Shown here: positions 18,582-27,939 of the stretch, piece after piece | How positions within the stretch are numbered: position 1 is the first letter of the stretch | Layout: each line of letters starts with the position of its first letter | Assembly: GCF_051488685.1 (NCBI RefSeq) | Contig: NZ_JBPSEH010000007.1 | Coordinates: 189,889 to 253,888 of the forward strand | From: Melioribacter sp051488685 | GTDB taxonomy: Bacteria; Bacteroidota; Ignavibacteria; Ignavibacteriales; Melioribacteraceae | Direction: 5' to 3' | DNA: 64,000 nt | Made by a program: the position numbers and the translations under genes | The notes under the pieces: generated by a model | Databases searched by the model: none | Seen by the model: the letters and a program-made list of their open reading frames with translations, nothing else | Told to the model about the DNA's origin: nothing

Positions 18582-19052
18582 ATGAAAATTATTATTATAA
18601 CTGCAAAATCGAGAAATAATATAATTGGCAATAAAGGTAAATTACCCTGGCATTCTTCAGAGGAGTTAAACCACTTTAAAAACATTACTTATGGACATCC
18701 CGTTGTAATGGGACGCAAAACGTGGGAATCGCTTACAAAGCCACTCGAGAACAGACTCAATATTGTGTTAACTCGTAATAAGGAATATAAAATTAATATA
18801 GTTAATACGGTTGTGTTAAATAATGTAGATGAAGTTTTGGAGTACTGCAATAGTTACGAGAAAATTTATATTATAGGCGGCAGGCAAGTTTATGAAGCAT
18901 TTATCGATATTGCTTGCGAAATGTACATATCGGAGATGAAATTTGATGTTGAAGGGGATACTCAATTCCCACCTTTTCATCCGGAAGAATGGACGACGAC
19001 AAAAAAAGAGTTTAACGATTTCCTACTTTATCATTATATTAGAATTAATTAA
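18582..19052 (+). CDS. folA: Dihydrofolate reductase
   Basis: The 156-residue protein has the DHFR landmarks: NIIGNKGKLPWHSSEELNHFK (about residues 13-33, with an acidic residue at the catalytic position after LPWH), VVMGRKTWESL near 44-54, and the IIGGRQVYEAF cofactor segment near 96-106. It reduces dihydrofolate to tetrahydrofolate with NADPH. With ThyX next door, the cell makes less dihydrofolate than a ThyA organism, so the enzyme is probably needed for de novo folate. It sits between thyX and mutL with gaps of 12 nt each. Confidence 0.93.
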   Translation: MKIIIITAKSRNNIIGNKGKLPWHSSEELNHFKNITYGHPVVMGRKTWESLTKPLENRLNIVLTRNKEYKINIVNTVVLNNVDEVLEYCNSYEKIYIIGGRQVYEAFIDIACEMYISEMKFDVEGDTQFPPFHPEEWTTTKKEFNDFLLYHYIRIN

Positions 19053-19064
19053 AGTGAAGATCGA

Positions 19065-20909
19065 ATGGGAAATAAATCTAAAAAAATAAAGATATTGCCG
19101 GAAAATATTGCCAATAAAATTGCTGCCGGCGAAGTTGTAAACAGACCCGAATCTGTTGTTAAAGAACTGCTCGAAAATTCGATAGATGCAGGTGCCAATG
19201 AAATTGAGGTAATTATTAAAAATGCGGGAAAATCACTCATTCAGGTTATCGACAACGGCGATGGGATGAGTCAAGAAGATGCTGAGCTTTGTGCACAGCG
19301 TCATGCTACCAGCAAAATTAGTACTATCGACGACCTCGAAAAAATTACAACTTATGGTTTCCGTGGCGAAGCCCTTGCTTCAATTGCTGCTGTTAGCCAG
19401 CTCGAAATAAAAACCAGACGTGAAGAAGACCAGCTTGCAACTTATATAAGATTTACAGATTCCAGCGAAATGCTGGTCGAAAAAATTGCATTTCAAAAAG
19501 GTACGTCGGTTACAGTTAAAAATCTTTTTTACAATGTACCTGCCCGAAGAAATTTTTTAAAATCGAATGCTACTGAATTGAAACATATCATAGAGGCCTT
19601 TAAACGCATTTCGTTAAGTCATCCAGAAATTTCATTCAAGTTTTATAACGATGATGACCTGTTGTTTGATTTTCCAAAAGGGAATTTGATAGACAGAATG
19701 AGAGCTGTTTTTGCAGACAATATCGACGAGGCACTGCTCGAAGTCGAAGAAATTACAGATTATATCGGTCTTACTGGCTATGTTACAAAACCGAATTATC
19801 TCAGAAAGAGCAAAGGCGAACAATACTTTTTCTTGAATAAGCGTTACGTGATTAATAAGACAATTAATCATGCAGTCTTTTCGGCATTCGAAAATATACT
19901 CGAAAAAGGAGACTATCCTTTCTTTGTACTTTTTATGGAAATCGATCCGAAAAAAGTTGATGTGAATGTTCACCCTTCCAAACTCGAAGTGAAATTTGAC
20001 GACGAAAAAGAAATTTATGCGTTCGTTCATGCGGTTATTAGAAAAACAATCGGTAGTTATGACCTTGTGCCTCAGGTTACTTTAGATAACACCGGGACTT
20101 TAGAACAAAGGTTAAGACCTCAGAATTTTAGAAATATTGCAAGATACGATTTTACTGATCGACCGGCAGTTGAGAGGGAATCAAAAAAATATAGCGAAGA
20201 AGACTTAAAGCGGCTCTTTCATATGGACGACGAGATTAATGCTGCCGCTGCCCCCGAATCGATACCTCATCCGTTTGAAAATAGACCCCAGCAAAAGGAG
20301 ATAACCCACAGATTCGAATCAACTCAGGAAAGGGAAAGCGAAACCCCCTTTATAGTATTGCTTCACAACAAATATATTCTTTCTCAGATTAAAAGCGGAC
20401 TTATGATTATCGATGCGCATGTGGCGCACGAAAGGATCCTTTACGAACAGGCATTAAATTCATTTAACGCAAATATCCCATTTTCACAACATCTCCTTTT
20501 TCCACAGGTAGTTGATATGGATCCGGCGGATTATGAACTAACTAAAGAACTTGAACCTTATCTATCAAATCTTGGATTTACACTCAAATTCAAGCCAAAA
20601 TATCGTGTAGAAATAATCGGCATCCCTTCGGATCTTAAAGCTGAACACGAAGTCGATACACTCCTCGAAATTCTTCACGAATACAGAAAAAATCAGCAGG
20701 AGAAAATACTCGACGTTAAAGACAATCTTGCAAAATCATATTCCTGTAAGGCAGCTATAAAGGCAGGCGATAAACTCGATGAAAAAGAGATGCGCATCTT
20801 GGTCGATAAACTTTTTGCAACTTCAATGCCGTATGTCTGTCCACACGGCAGACCGATAATAATTAAAATACCGATCGAAGAATTCGATAAACGTTTCGGC
20901 AGAACCTAA
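19065..20909 (+). CDS. mutL: DNA mismatch repair protein MutL
   Basis: The 614-residue protein begins with the GHKL ATPase: NKIAAGEVVNRPESVVKEL (about residues 16-34), the DNGDGM motif (about 65-70), and YGFRGEAL near 98-105. The C-terminal dimerisation part has DAHVAHERILYE (about 447-458), close to the DQHAxxExxxxE endonuclease motif, and CPHGRP near 591-596. It is probably a nicking-competent MutL that couples MutS recognition to repair. The middle linker (residues about 350-430) is charged and low in hydrophobics, as usual. No mutS is in the window. Confidence 0.95.
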   Translation: MGNKSKKIKILPENIANKIAAGEVVNRPESVVKELLENSIDAGANEIEVIIKNAGKSLIQVIDNGDGMSQEDAELCAQRHATSKISTIDDLEKITTYGFRGEALASIAAVSQLEIKTRREEDQLATYIRFTDSSEMLVEKIAFQKGTSVTVKNLFYNVPARRNFLKSNATELKHIIEAFKRISLSHPEISFKFYNDDDLLFDFPKGNLIDRMRAVFADNIDEALLEVEEITDYIGLTGYVTKPNYLRKSKGEQYFFLNKRYVINKTINHAVFSAFENILEKGDYPFFVLFMEIDPKKVDVNVHPSKLEVKFDDEKEIYAFVHAVIRKTIGSYDLVPQVTLDNTGTLEQRLRPQNFRNIARYDFTDRPAVERESKKYSEEDLKRLFHMDDEINAAAAPESIPHPFENRPQQKEITHRFESTQERESETPFIVLLHNKYILSQIKSGLMIIDAHVAHERILYEQALNSFNANIPFSQHLLFPQVVDMDPADYELTKELEPYLSNLGFTLKFKPKYRVEIIGIPSDLKAEHEVDTLLEILHEYRKNQQEKILDVKDNLAKSYSCKAAIKAGDKLDEKEMRILVDKLFATSMPYVCPHGRPIIIKIPIEEFDKRFGRT

Positions 20910-20929
20910 CAAAAAAAGAAAGGATTTCG

Positions 20930-22582
20930 ATGGAATCCGAATACAAAAAAGCAAAAGAAAGATATCTTGACCGGTTATCCGAATCGGTGACCGTGCCTCG
21001 AAGATATTCAACCGTATCCGACCTTCCCATAAAGGAATGTTACTTTCCCGACGATATCGAAGGGAAAGATTATTTGTCGGATATCGGTTTTCCGGGTGAG
21101 TATCCCTTTACTCGCGGAATTCATACTACAGGATACAGGGGTAAAATCTGGACAATGCGCCAGTTTGCTGGTTTCGGTACGCCCGAAGATACAAATCAAC
21201 GTTTTAAGTATCTCCTCGATAAAGGTCAAACGGGCTTGTCAGTTGCATTCGATCTCCCCACTTTGATGGGGTGGGATGCAGATGCTGAAATGAGCAGGGG
21301 AGAAGTCGGAATTTGTGGCGTCTCTGTATCATCTCTCCTCGATATGGAAATCCTATTCAAAGATATTCCACTCGACAAAGTTTCGACTTCGATGACTATT
21401 AACTCGCCCGCTGCAATGATATTTGCATTTTATCTTGCAGTTGCAAAAAAGCAGGGATTGAGATTCGACTCGCTCAGCGGCACGCTTCAAAACGATATAT
21501 TGAAAGAATTCATTGCTCAAAAGGAATTTATCTTTCCGCCGCGGCCATCGATGCGAATAATTGTCGATATGATCGAATATTGTAGCAAAGAAACACCGAA
21601 ATGGAATCCGATTTCAATAAGCGGATATCATATACGAGAAGCCGGCTCAACCGCTGTTCAGGAATTGGCTTTCACTTTAGCAGATGGCTTTGCTTATATC
21701 GAAGCTTGCCTTGAACGGGGTATGGATATCGATTCGTTCGCTCCAAGACTTTCGTTTTTCTTTAATTCTCACCTCGACTTTTTTGAAGAGATTGCCAAAT
21801 TTAGAGCTGCTCGTAGAATTTATGCACGACGTATGAAAGAAGTCTATAAAGCCAAAAATCCACGCTCTTGGTGGTTGCGATTCCATTCTCAAACTGCTGG
21901 CTGTACATTAACGGCACAACAGCCAGAAAATAATATCGTCCGAACAGCATATCAGGCGCTTGCTGCAGTACTCGGAGGCACGCAGTCACTCCATACAAAT
22001 TCGATGGATGAGACTTTAGCACTCCCATCTGAAAAAGCTGTGAAAATTGCCCTGAGAACTCAGCAAATGCTCGCCTACGAAACCGGGGTAATTAATACAG
22101 TTGATCCATTGGGTGGCAGTTATTTCATCGAAAAACTTACAGATGAAATGGAAGCCGGCGCCGAAAAAATTTTTCAAGAAATTGACGCACTCGGTGGAGT
22201 TATTCCAGCCATCGAAGCTGGGTATTTCCAGAAAGAAATTGCCAATTCCGCTTATCGGTATCAGCTTCAACTCGAGAGTAAAGAAAAAATAATTGTAGGC
22301 GTAAATGAATTTGTCGATCCCGATGAGAGTATCGATATTCCGATACTCAAAATTCCACCTGAAGTAGAAATTGAGCAAAGGAAACGACTGGCAGAATTGA
22401 GAAACAGCAGAAATCAAAACGATGTCAATAAAGCGCTCGAAAATATTGGTAACGCAGCTAAAGACGGGAGGAACCTTATGCCACCGTTAATCGAAGCAGC
22501 CGAAAAATATGTTACACTCGGCGAAATGGTCGCTGAACTTAAAAAATATTTCGGTACTTATACTGACGTACCTGTATTTTAA
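20930..22582 (+). CDS. B12-dependent acyl-CoA mutase large subunit, isobutyryl-CoA-mutase-like
   Basis: The 550-residue protein is the catalytic barrel of a coenzyme B12 mutase without a B12-binding domain, so a separate small subunit must exist. Conserved stretches are TRGIHTTGYRGKIWTMRQ (61-78), GLSVAFDLPTLMGWD (102-116) and SISGYHIREAGSTAVQE. Two substrate-selecting positions are informative: F79 and Q197. Methylmalonyl-CoA mutase has Tyr and Arg there, and isobutyryl-CoA mutase has Phe80 and Gln198. The gene is therefore closer to an isobutyryl-CoA mutase than to a methylmalonyl-CoA mutase, although databases often name it the latter. It follows mutL by 20 nt. Confidence 0.85.
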   Translation: MESEYKKAKERYLDRLSESVTVPRRYSTVSDLPIKECYFPDDIEGKDYLSDIGFPGEYPFTRGIHTTGYRGKIWTMRQFAGFGTPEDTNQRFKYLLDKGQTGLSVAFDLPTLMGWDADAEMSRGEVGICGVSVSSLLDMEILFKDIPLDKVSTSMTINSPAAMIFAFYLAVAKKQGLRFDSLSGTLQNDILKEFIAQKEFIFPPRPSMRIIVDMIEYCSKETPKWNPISISGYHIREAGSTAVQELAFTLADGFAYIEACLERGMDIDSFAPRLSFFFNSHLDFFEEIAKFRAARRIYARRMKEVYKAKNPRSWWLRFHSQTAGCTLTAQQPENNIVRTAYQALAAVLGGTQSLHTNSMDETLALPSEKAVKIALRTQQMLAYETGVINTVDPLGGSYFIEKLTDEMEAGAEKIFQEIDALGGVIPAIEAGYFQKEIANSAYRYQLQLESKEKIIVGVNEFVDPDESIDIPILKIPPEVEIEQRKRLAELRNSRNQNDVNKALENIGNAAKDGRNLMPPLIEAAEKYVTLGEMVAELKKYFGTYTDVPVF

Positions 22583-22584
22583 CT

Positions 22585-23457
22585 ATGGATAAATTTGTAC
22601 AATACTTAAGACTGGTTCGGGTCAAAAGCTGGATTAAAAATCTGTTTGTATTTGTCCCGTTAATTTTTTCGAAAAGTTTACTCGACCCGAACAGCTTATT
22701 GCTAGCGCTTATGGCATTTTTCTCTTTTTCACTGGCTTCAGGATTTGTTTATATCATAAACGACATTTTCGATGTCGAATATGACCGCTCACATCCCGTA
22801 AAAAAAGACAGACCAATTGCCTGCGGGAAAATCTCTATAAAAGAATCACTTTTTATAGCAGCTACAATTTTAATCCTGTTGATTTTTATTTTATCCACTT
22901 CTAATACTCAATTTATTTTTATCCTTGCAACCTATATTATCATAAATTTTTTATATACACTCTACCTTAAAAACATGGTTATACTGGATGTGATGATAAT
23001 AGCATTTGGATTTTTATTGAGAGTGGCTGGTGGTGCTGTAATAATCAACGTTGAATTGTCTGGATGGCTGATACTTGCTACCGTATTCATATCGCTCTTC
23101 CTGGCGGTTATAAAGCGAAGGGTTGAATATTCTACTTATGAAAAAATAGAATTAAAGAGGAAAGTTCTGGCCGATTATTCGATGGAACTCTTCAATATAC
23201 TGATAGCAATAACCGGCGGAGGAATAATTATTTCTTACTCCCTCTACTCAATTTCAGAACATACATTACGAGAATTCGACACAAAAGCTCTCGTGTATAC
23301 AGTATTATTCGTTATCTATGGAGTTTTCCGATATCTCTATCTGGCAATAAAACAAAACCGAGGAGAAGACCCAGCCGAACTTGTATTGTCTGATATTCCG
23401 ACTATTTTGAACGCAATTTTGTATATTTTATGTGTAATAGTGATAATTTATGGTTAA
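22585..23457 (+). CDS. UbiA-superfamily prenyltransferase, phosphoribosyl-decaprenol-synthase-like
   Basis: The 290-residue membrane protein has about eight to nine hydrophobic helices and the UbiA aspartate motif NDIFDVEYDRSHPVKKDRP (about residues 66-84). The start MDKFVQYLRLVRVKSWIKNLFVFVPLIF is typical of the decaprenyl-phosphate phosphoribosyltransferase branch, which joins PRPP to a polyprenyl phosphate for cell-wall sugars. The second aspartate motif is less clear than in ubiquinone-type enzymes (the last third has DIPTILNAIL). The substrate is inferred from family resemblance only. It starts 2 nt after the mutase stop and ends 3 nt before the CorC-like gene. Confidence 0.75.
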   Translation: MDKFVQYLRLVRVKSWIKNLFVFVPLIFSKSLLDPNSLLLALMAFFSFSLASGFVYIINDIFDVEYDRSHPVKKDRPIACGKISIKESLFIAATILILLIFILSTSNTQFIFILATYIIINFLYTLYLKNMVILDVMIIAFGFLLRVAGGAVIINVELSGWLILATVFISLFLAVIKRRVEYSTYEKIELKRKVLADYSMELFNILIAITGGGIIISYSLYSISEHTLREFDTKALVYTVLFVIYGVFRYLYLAIKQNRGEDPAELVLSDIPTILNAILYILCVIVIIYG

Positions 23458-23460
23458 TCT

Positions 23461-24687
23461 ATGGTAAATGATTTACTGATTTTGATTTTATTATTAATTG
23501 CAAGTGCTTTTTTTTCTTCGGCTGAGATTGCATATATCGTCGCTAATAAAATTAAGCTTGAAATACGGGCTAGGAAAGGAAATTATTATGCAAAAACGGC
23601 ATTTTATTTTGTTCAGAAACCTGCAGCATTTTTTTCTACTATCTTAATTTCCGACAACATTGTTAATATTTCCTTTGCTTCGATTTCATCTTATTTCTTG
23701 TTGAATTACTTTGGTTACAATGAATTCCAAATATTGATAATATCTACTTTGTTCTTGTTACTCTTTGGTGAATTAATTCCCAAATATATCGGTAGGGAAG
23801 TGGCAGACGCGCTGACGCTTATGTCCTCAGTGCCAATAAGAATTTTGTCAATTTTGTTTTCTCCTTTCATTGCAGCTACTTCCAGAATATCTTCAATTGT
23901 TGAACGAATTGATGCAAGAGAGGAAGAAGATGCAGTTAATGAAATTGACAGAGACGATATCCAGAATTTAATTGTTGAAAGCAGTCAAGCACAAAAAATA
24001 GACGAAGAACAGTCCGATATAATCAATAAAATAATCGAAATCCGTGACCAGAAAGTTTACGAAGCCATGACTCCACGAACGGATATCGTGGGAGTCGATA
24101 TCAATTCTTCAACTGACGAAGTGCTCGAGACATTTATCGAATCGGGTTATTCAAAATTGATTGTTTATGAAGAAAACCTCGATAACATAAAAGGAATGGT
24201 GCTCGTTAAAGATTTTTTAAAAATGCCAGAAGAATTGAAGTCTGTATTGCGTGATGTGACATTTGTACCCGAATCAAAAAAAAGTCTTGAAATGCTGAAT
24301 GAATTTTTAAGCAAACAATTTTCACTTGCTGTGGTTGTCGATGAATTCGGTGGCACGGCCGGAATAATTACTGTTGAGGATTTGATAGAAGAACTTTTTG
24401 GAGAAATTAGAGACGAATACGACGTCGACGAAATTATTGCCAGAAAAATCGGGGAGCAAACTTATATCCTGAGCGGGAAAGTCGAAATAGACTACTTAAA
24501 CGAGGAATTTAATTTGAATATCGAAGAAGGTGATTACGAAACCCTCGCGGGTTATATAACTACAAAACTTGGTCGCATTCCTCGCAAAGATGAATCGTTT
24601 AACATCGACAATTTTTCAATCCAGATTCTTAAATCGGATAAAAAGAAAATCGACCTGGTTAAACTTTATGTGAAAGATTCTAATTGA
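23461..24687 (+). CDS. CNNM/CorC-HlyC family membrane protein with CBS pair
   Basis: The 408-residue protein has an N-terminal DUF21 membrane domain (about four helices to residue 145), two CBS motifs (EAMTPRTDIVGVDI near 200 and KGMVLVKDFLK near 243) and a C-terminal CorC/HlyC domain with VVVDEFGGTAGIITVEDLIEE (about 291-311). Relatives include GldE-like and magnesium/cobalt efflux proteins; it probably moves or senses divalent cations at the inner membrane. It is the last gene of the tight run that starts at the HIT gene. Confidence 0.88.
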   Translation: MVNDLLILILLLIASAFFSSAEIAYIVANKIKLEIRARKGNYYAKTAFYFVQKPAAFFSTILISDNIVNISFASISSYFLLNYFGYNEFQILIISTLFLLLFGELIPKYIGREVADALTLMSSVPIRILSILFSPFIAATSRISSIVERIDAREEEDAVNEIDRDDIQNLIVESSQAQKIDEEQSDIINKIIEIRDQKVYEAMTPRTDIVGVDINSSTDEVLETFIESGYSKLIVYEENLDNIKGMVLVKDFLKMPEELKSVLRDVTFVPESKKSLEMLNEFLSKQFSLAVVVDEFGGTAGIITVEDLIEELFGEIRDEYDVDEIIARKIGEQTYILSGKVEIDYLNEEFNLNIEEGDYETLAGYITTKLGRIPRKDESFNIDNFSIQILKSDKKKIDLVKLYVKDSN

Positions 24688-25453
24688 TTGAATAATAATG
24701 ACTTGTAAGTCTATTGTGAAGTTTTGCTTTTGTAATCTAATCGATGACACCATTCTAATTATAGATTCTTCCATATTGAGAATATTACAAGAAAATATGT
24801 AACTCATACATCTTAATTATAAGAAGATTTGTGACGTTCGATTCAAATATAGGGTTTTTAGAAGAAAATTAGAAAAACGTTAAAAATCTGTTTGATTGCG
24901 AAGGGAGCACGGCATTATCTATGAAAATGAAGTTATATAAAATACCAAAAGAATATACCTCATATAACTTCAACAATTGAAAAATATTTATCATTTTTTT
25001 GATTTAAATCCTTTCCGAAAAATTAGAGCAGTATTCAGTCAGTTTAATTTATATGAGCTGGTAAAATTATGAAGTATTGCGGGGACTTCAGACCTAACTG
25101 GGGATCATAGTTATATCGACTTGCAAAGTCATGGTGAGTAAATGGACCGAAGTTTATAATGAGTTTAATGATATTAATATTATCAAAAAAGAAAATATAA
25201 CTTAAATAAATATAATGACTTGCGCTGATTTATTTAATAATCATTTCAGGTTAATATATAGTGACTTTTTTAGAATATTCTTCGACTGCTTTGCAAAAAT
25301 TAAATAAGGTAGTCGTTAATGCATGAATGAAAAAACAATTGTTATTCATTGAGGGTACTTAAGTTTGGCTTTAATTGAAATCTGCACAAAATTTATATTT
25401 GATTTTTCATTAAAAGAGGTAGAAATATTTATATATTTCGACTCTAAAAATAT
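24688..25453. other. Gene-free stretch before tgt
   Basis: About 770 bp of AT-rich sequence with no supported gene, the longest empty gap inside the housekeeping part. One short frame at 24921 (19 codons) lacks a ribosome-binding site. No tRNA, riboswitch or terminator with a T-run could be recognised. Confidence 0.5.
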
Positions 25454-25462
25454 TTGAGGATA

Positions 25463-26611
25463 ATGGATTTCAAATTAGAAAAAAAGGATAAAGGCTCAAA
25501 AGCACGTGCAGGGAGGATAATCACGGAGCACGGTGAAATCGAAACACCTATTTTTATGCCTGTTGGTACTCAAGGCACAGTTAAAGCAGTCTCGCCTAAA
25601 ATTCTAAAAGAAGAAATTCAGGCAAAGATCATATTGTCCAATACATATCATTTATATTTACGTCCAGGTACTGATGTATTGGAGCAAGCGGGTGGATTGC
25701 ATCGATTTATGTCGTGGGAGTTGCCGATTCTTACTGACAGTGGCGGATTCCAGGTTTATAGCCTGACAGAATTGAGAAAATTAAAAGGCGACGGCGTGGA
25801 ATTCAGATCGCACCTCGACGGTTCGATTCACCACTTTACGCCGCGAAAAGTAATTGAAATACAAAGAAGTATCGGTTCGGATATTATGATGCCGCTGGAT
25901 GAATGTACTCCGTATCCTTGCGACTATGATTATGCGAAAAAGTCAACTGAATTAACAAGCAAATGGGCGATATTAAATAAGGAAGCTTTCGAATCGACAC
26001 AGCCGTTATATGGTCATTCACAGTCTTTGTTCGGTATAATACAGGGAAGCGTTTATAAAGATTTAAGAGAATTGTCAGCTAAGGATTTATTAAAATTGGA
26101 TTTCGACGGTTACGCTATCGGAGGACTGGCCGTTGGCGAACCTACTGAAATGATGTACGAATTGGTTGACTTCACAACCGATTTTTTGCCTGAAGATAAA
26201 CCGAGATATTTGATGGGCGTTGGTCGTCCTGAAAATATTTTAGAAGCAATTGAACGAGGCGTGGACATGTTCGACTGCGTTATGCCTACTCGCAACGCCA
26301 GAAACTCATATCTTTTTACTTCTCAAGGCATCGTGTCGATAAGAAACGCAGCTTACAAATACGACTTTTCACCGCTTGACCCTCAATGCAATTGCTATAC
26401 GTGCAAAAATTTTAGCAAGTCATATTTAAGGCATTTATTTAATGCAAAAGAAATATTAGCTTTGGAGTTGTCTTCTATTCATAATTTGACATTTTATCTA
26501 AATCTGGTTAAAACAGCCAGAGAAAAAATCCTCTACGGAAGTTTTGTTGAATGGAAAAAAGAAATTGTTGAAATTATTTCTACAAATGTACAATTAAATA
26601 AGGAGTATTAA
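25463..26611 (+). CDS. tgt: Queuine tRNA-ribosyltransferase
   Basis: I chose the ATG at 25463 over the TTG nine bases earlier because MDFKLEKKDK is the usual start. The protein (382 residues) carries the catalytic ILTDSGGFQVYSL segment, PLDECTPYPCDY, the GLAVGEP segment, and the zinc site CNCYTCKNFSKSYLRHLFNAKE. It exchanges guanine-34 for a queuosine precursor in tRNAs for Asp, Asn, His and Tyr. The ribosome-binding site GAGGA is very close to the ATG. Its stop abuts the yajC ATG, as in the widespread tgt-yajC pair. Confidence 0.95.
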   Translation: MDFKLEKKDKGSKARAGRIITEHGEIETPIFMPVGTQGTVKAVSPKILKEEIQAKIILSNTYHLYLRPGTDVLEQAGGLHRFMSWELPILTDSGGFQVYSLTELRKLKGDGVEFRSHLDGSIHHFTPRKVIEIQRSIGSDIMMPLDECTPYPCDYDYAKKSTELTSKWAILNKEAFESTQPLYGHSQSLFGIIQGSVYKDLRELSAKDLLKLDFDGYAIGGLAVGEPTEMMYELVDFTTDFLPEDKPRYLMGVGRPENILEAIERGVDMFDCVMPTRNARNSYLFTSQGIVSIRNAAYKYDFSPLDPQCNCYTCKNFSKSYLRHLFNAKEILALELSSIHNLTFYLNLVKTAREKILYGSFVEWKKEIVEIISTNVQLNKEY

Positions 26612-26929
26612 ATGGATTTATTATTAGCAATGGCTCCCCCTCCAAATGGACAAGGTGGATCGGGCGGACTGATCAGTACTTTAATTATGTTCGGTGCCAT
26701 CTTTGCAATCTTCTATTTCATGATAATTCGACCGCAGCAAAAAAGAGCCAAAGAGAGGGAAAAATTACTCTCCTCTGTCCAAAAGGGCGATAAAGTGATT
26801 TTAAGCAGCGGACTCTACGGTACAGTTGCCGGCCTGGATGAGAAAACCGTTCTGATCGATGTTGGCAATAATGTCAAAATGAAATTCGAACGCGCGGCAA
26901 TTGCTACCATATTACGAGACGACAAATAA
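26612..26929 (+). CDS. yajC: Preprotein translocase accessory subunit YajC
   Basis: The 105-residue protein has one transmembrane helix (about 22-41, LISTLIMFGAIFAIFYFMIIRPQQKR), the RPQQKRAKE motif that marks YajC, and a cytoplasmic GDKVILSSGLYGTVAGL segment. The N-terminus is glycine/proline-rich (APPPNGQGGSGG), as in many Bacteroidetes-group YajC. It associates with SecDF. It directly follows tgt; secD and secF are not in the window, because speB comes next. Confidence 0.93.
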   Translation: MDLLLAMAPPPNGQGGSGGLISTLIMFGAIFAIFYFMIIRPQQKRAKEREKLLSSVQKGDKVILSSGLYGTVAGLDEKTVLIDVGNNVKMKFERAAIATILRDDK

Positions 26930-26938
26930 TTATCGAAT

Positions 26939-26962
26939 GCCCCGAATATAAACGGGGCTTTA
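26939..26962 (+). terminator. Weak intrinsic terminator after yajC
   Basis: GCCCCG (26939-26944) pairs with CGGGGC (26953-26958) across an 8-nt loop and is followed by a short TTTA and later T-rich sequence. The T-run is poor, so readthrough into speB is likely. Confidence 0.45.
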
Positions 26963-26985
26963 CTTATTTCTTTTACGGAGGATGG

Positions 26986-27876
26986 ATGAAAGTTTTAGGC
27001 ATCAAGAAAAATTTTCTCGCAATCGAAAAAGAATATTCGAATTATGATGAGTCTGAAATTGTTATCCTTTCGGTGCCTTTCGAAAGAACCGTCAGCTACG
27101 GCAGAGGTACTGCTGCTGGACCAGAAGAGATTCTGAAAGCTTCCCATTACGTTGAATTTTATGACGAAGAAATGAAGCGTGAACTCTGTTTCGAAAAGGG
27201 TATCTGTACGCTCGAGCCGTTAGAATTTAAGAATTTATCGATCGAAAACTCTCTCAAGAAAATTTACAAAGAAACCGCGCGTCAAATTGACAACGGTAAA
27301 TTTGTTGTTTTGTTGGGTGGTGAACATTCAATTTCTTCGGCACCTGTAATGGCTTTTAGTGAACGTTTCCCGAATCTTTCGATTCTTCAAATCGATGCGC
27401 ATTCAGATCTGCGCGATAGTTATAATGGCAGTAAATTTTCGCATGCCTCTGTAATGGCTCGCATTGCCGAATTCAACAAAAACATCATTCAGGTGGGAAT
27501 CCGCGCTCAGTGCAAAGAAGAAGTGGATTTAAGAAAAAAATATGGTATAAAAACTTTCTACGCCAGAGAAATTAAATCCGGAATGTACGGTGAAAACTGG
27601 CAGGAATTGGTTGTAAATAACTTAACCGAAAACGTCTACATTACATTTGACGTCGACGGATTTGACCCTTCGCTGCTGCCAGCTACTGGTACACCGGAAC
27701 CTGGTGGACTCTTCTGGGACGAAACGATGAATTTACTGAAAATTGTTGGAGCCGAAAAAAATATTGTCGGATTCGATGTGGTTGAACTGGCGCCCTCGAA
27801 ATATCATCCTGCATCAAATTTTGTGGCAGCCAAACTTGTTTATAAAATACTTAATTATGCTTTTACCGGCAGATAG
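26986..27876 (+). CDS. speB: Agmatinase/ureohydrolase
   Basis: The 296-residue protein has the arginase-family metal sites: GGEHSISSA (about residues 111-119), IDAHSDLRDSY (about 136-146) and TFDVDGFDPS (about 218-227). The EPGGLFWDE segment follows. It hydrolyses agmatine, or a related guanidino compound, to putrescine and urea in the polyamine pathway. An arginine decarboxylase is not in the window. It has ACGGAGG ahead of the ATG and is separated from the NfeD gene by about 60 bp. Confidence 0.9.
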   Translation: MKVLGIKKNFLAIEKEYSNYDESEIVILSVPFERTVSYGRGTAAGPEEILKASHYVEFYDEEMKRELCFEKGICTLEPLEFKNLSIENSLKKIYKETARQIDNGKFVVLLGGEHSISSAPVMAFSERFPNLSILQIDAHSDLRDSYNGSKFSHASVMARIAEFNKNIIQVGIRAQCKEEVDLRKKYGIKTFYAREIKSGMYGENWQELVVNNLTENVYITFDVDGFDPSLLPATGTPEPGGLFWDETMNLLKIVGAEKNIVGFDVVELAPSKYHPASNFVAAKLVYKILNYAFTGR

Positions 27877-27939
27877 ATATTGAATTAATCGTTCTATTTG
27901 GTTATTTAAGAGTAACATAAATTTGAGCGAGAGGGTAAA

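Noticed and set aside
20930..22582. Methylmalonyl-CoA mutase
   Set aside because: The two substrate-determining positions are Phe and Gln, as in isobutyryl-CoA mutase.
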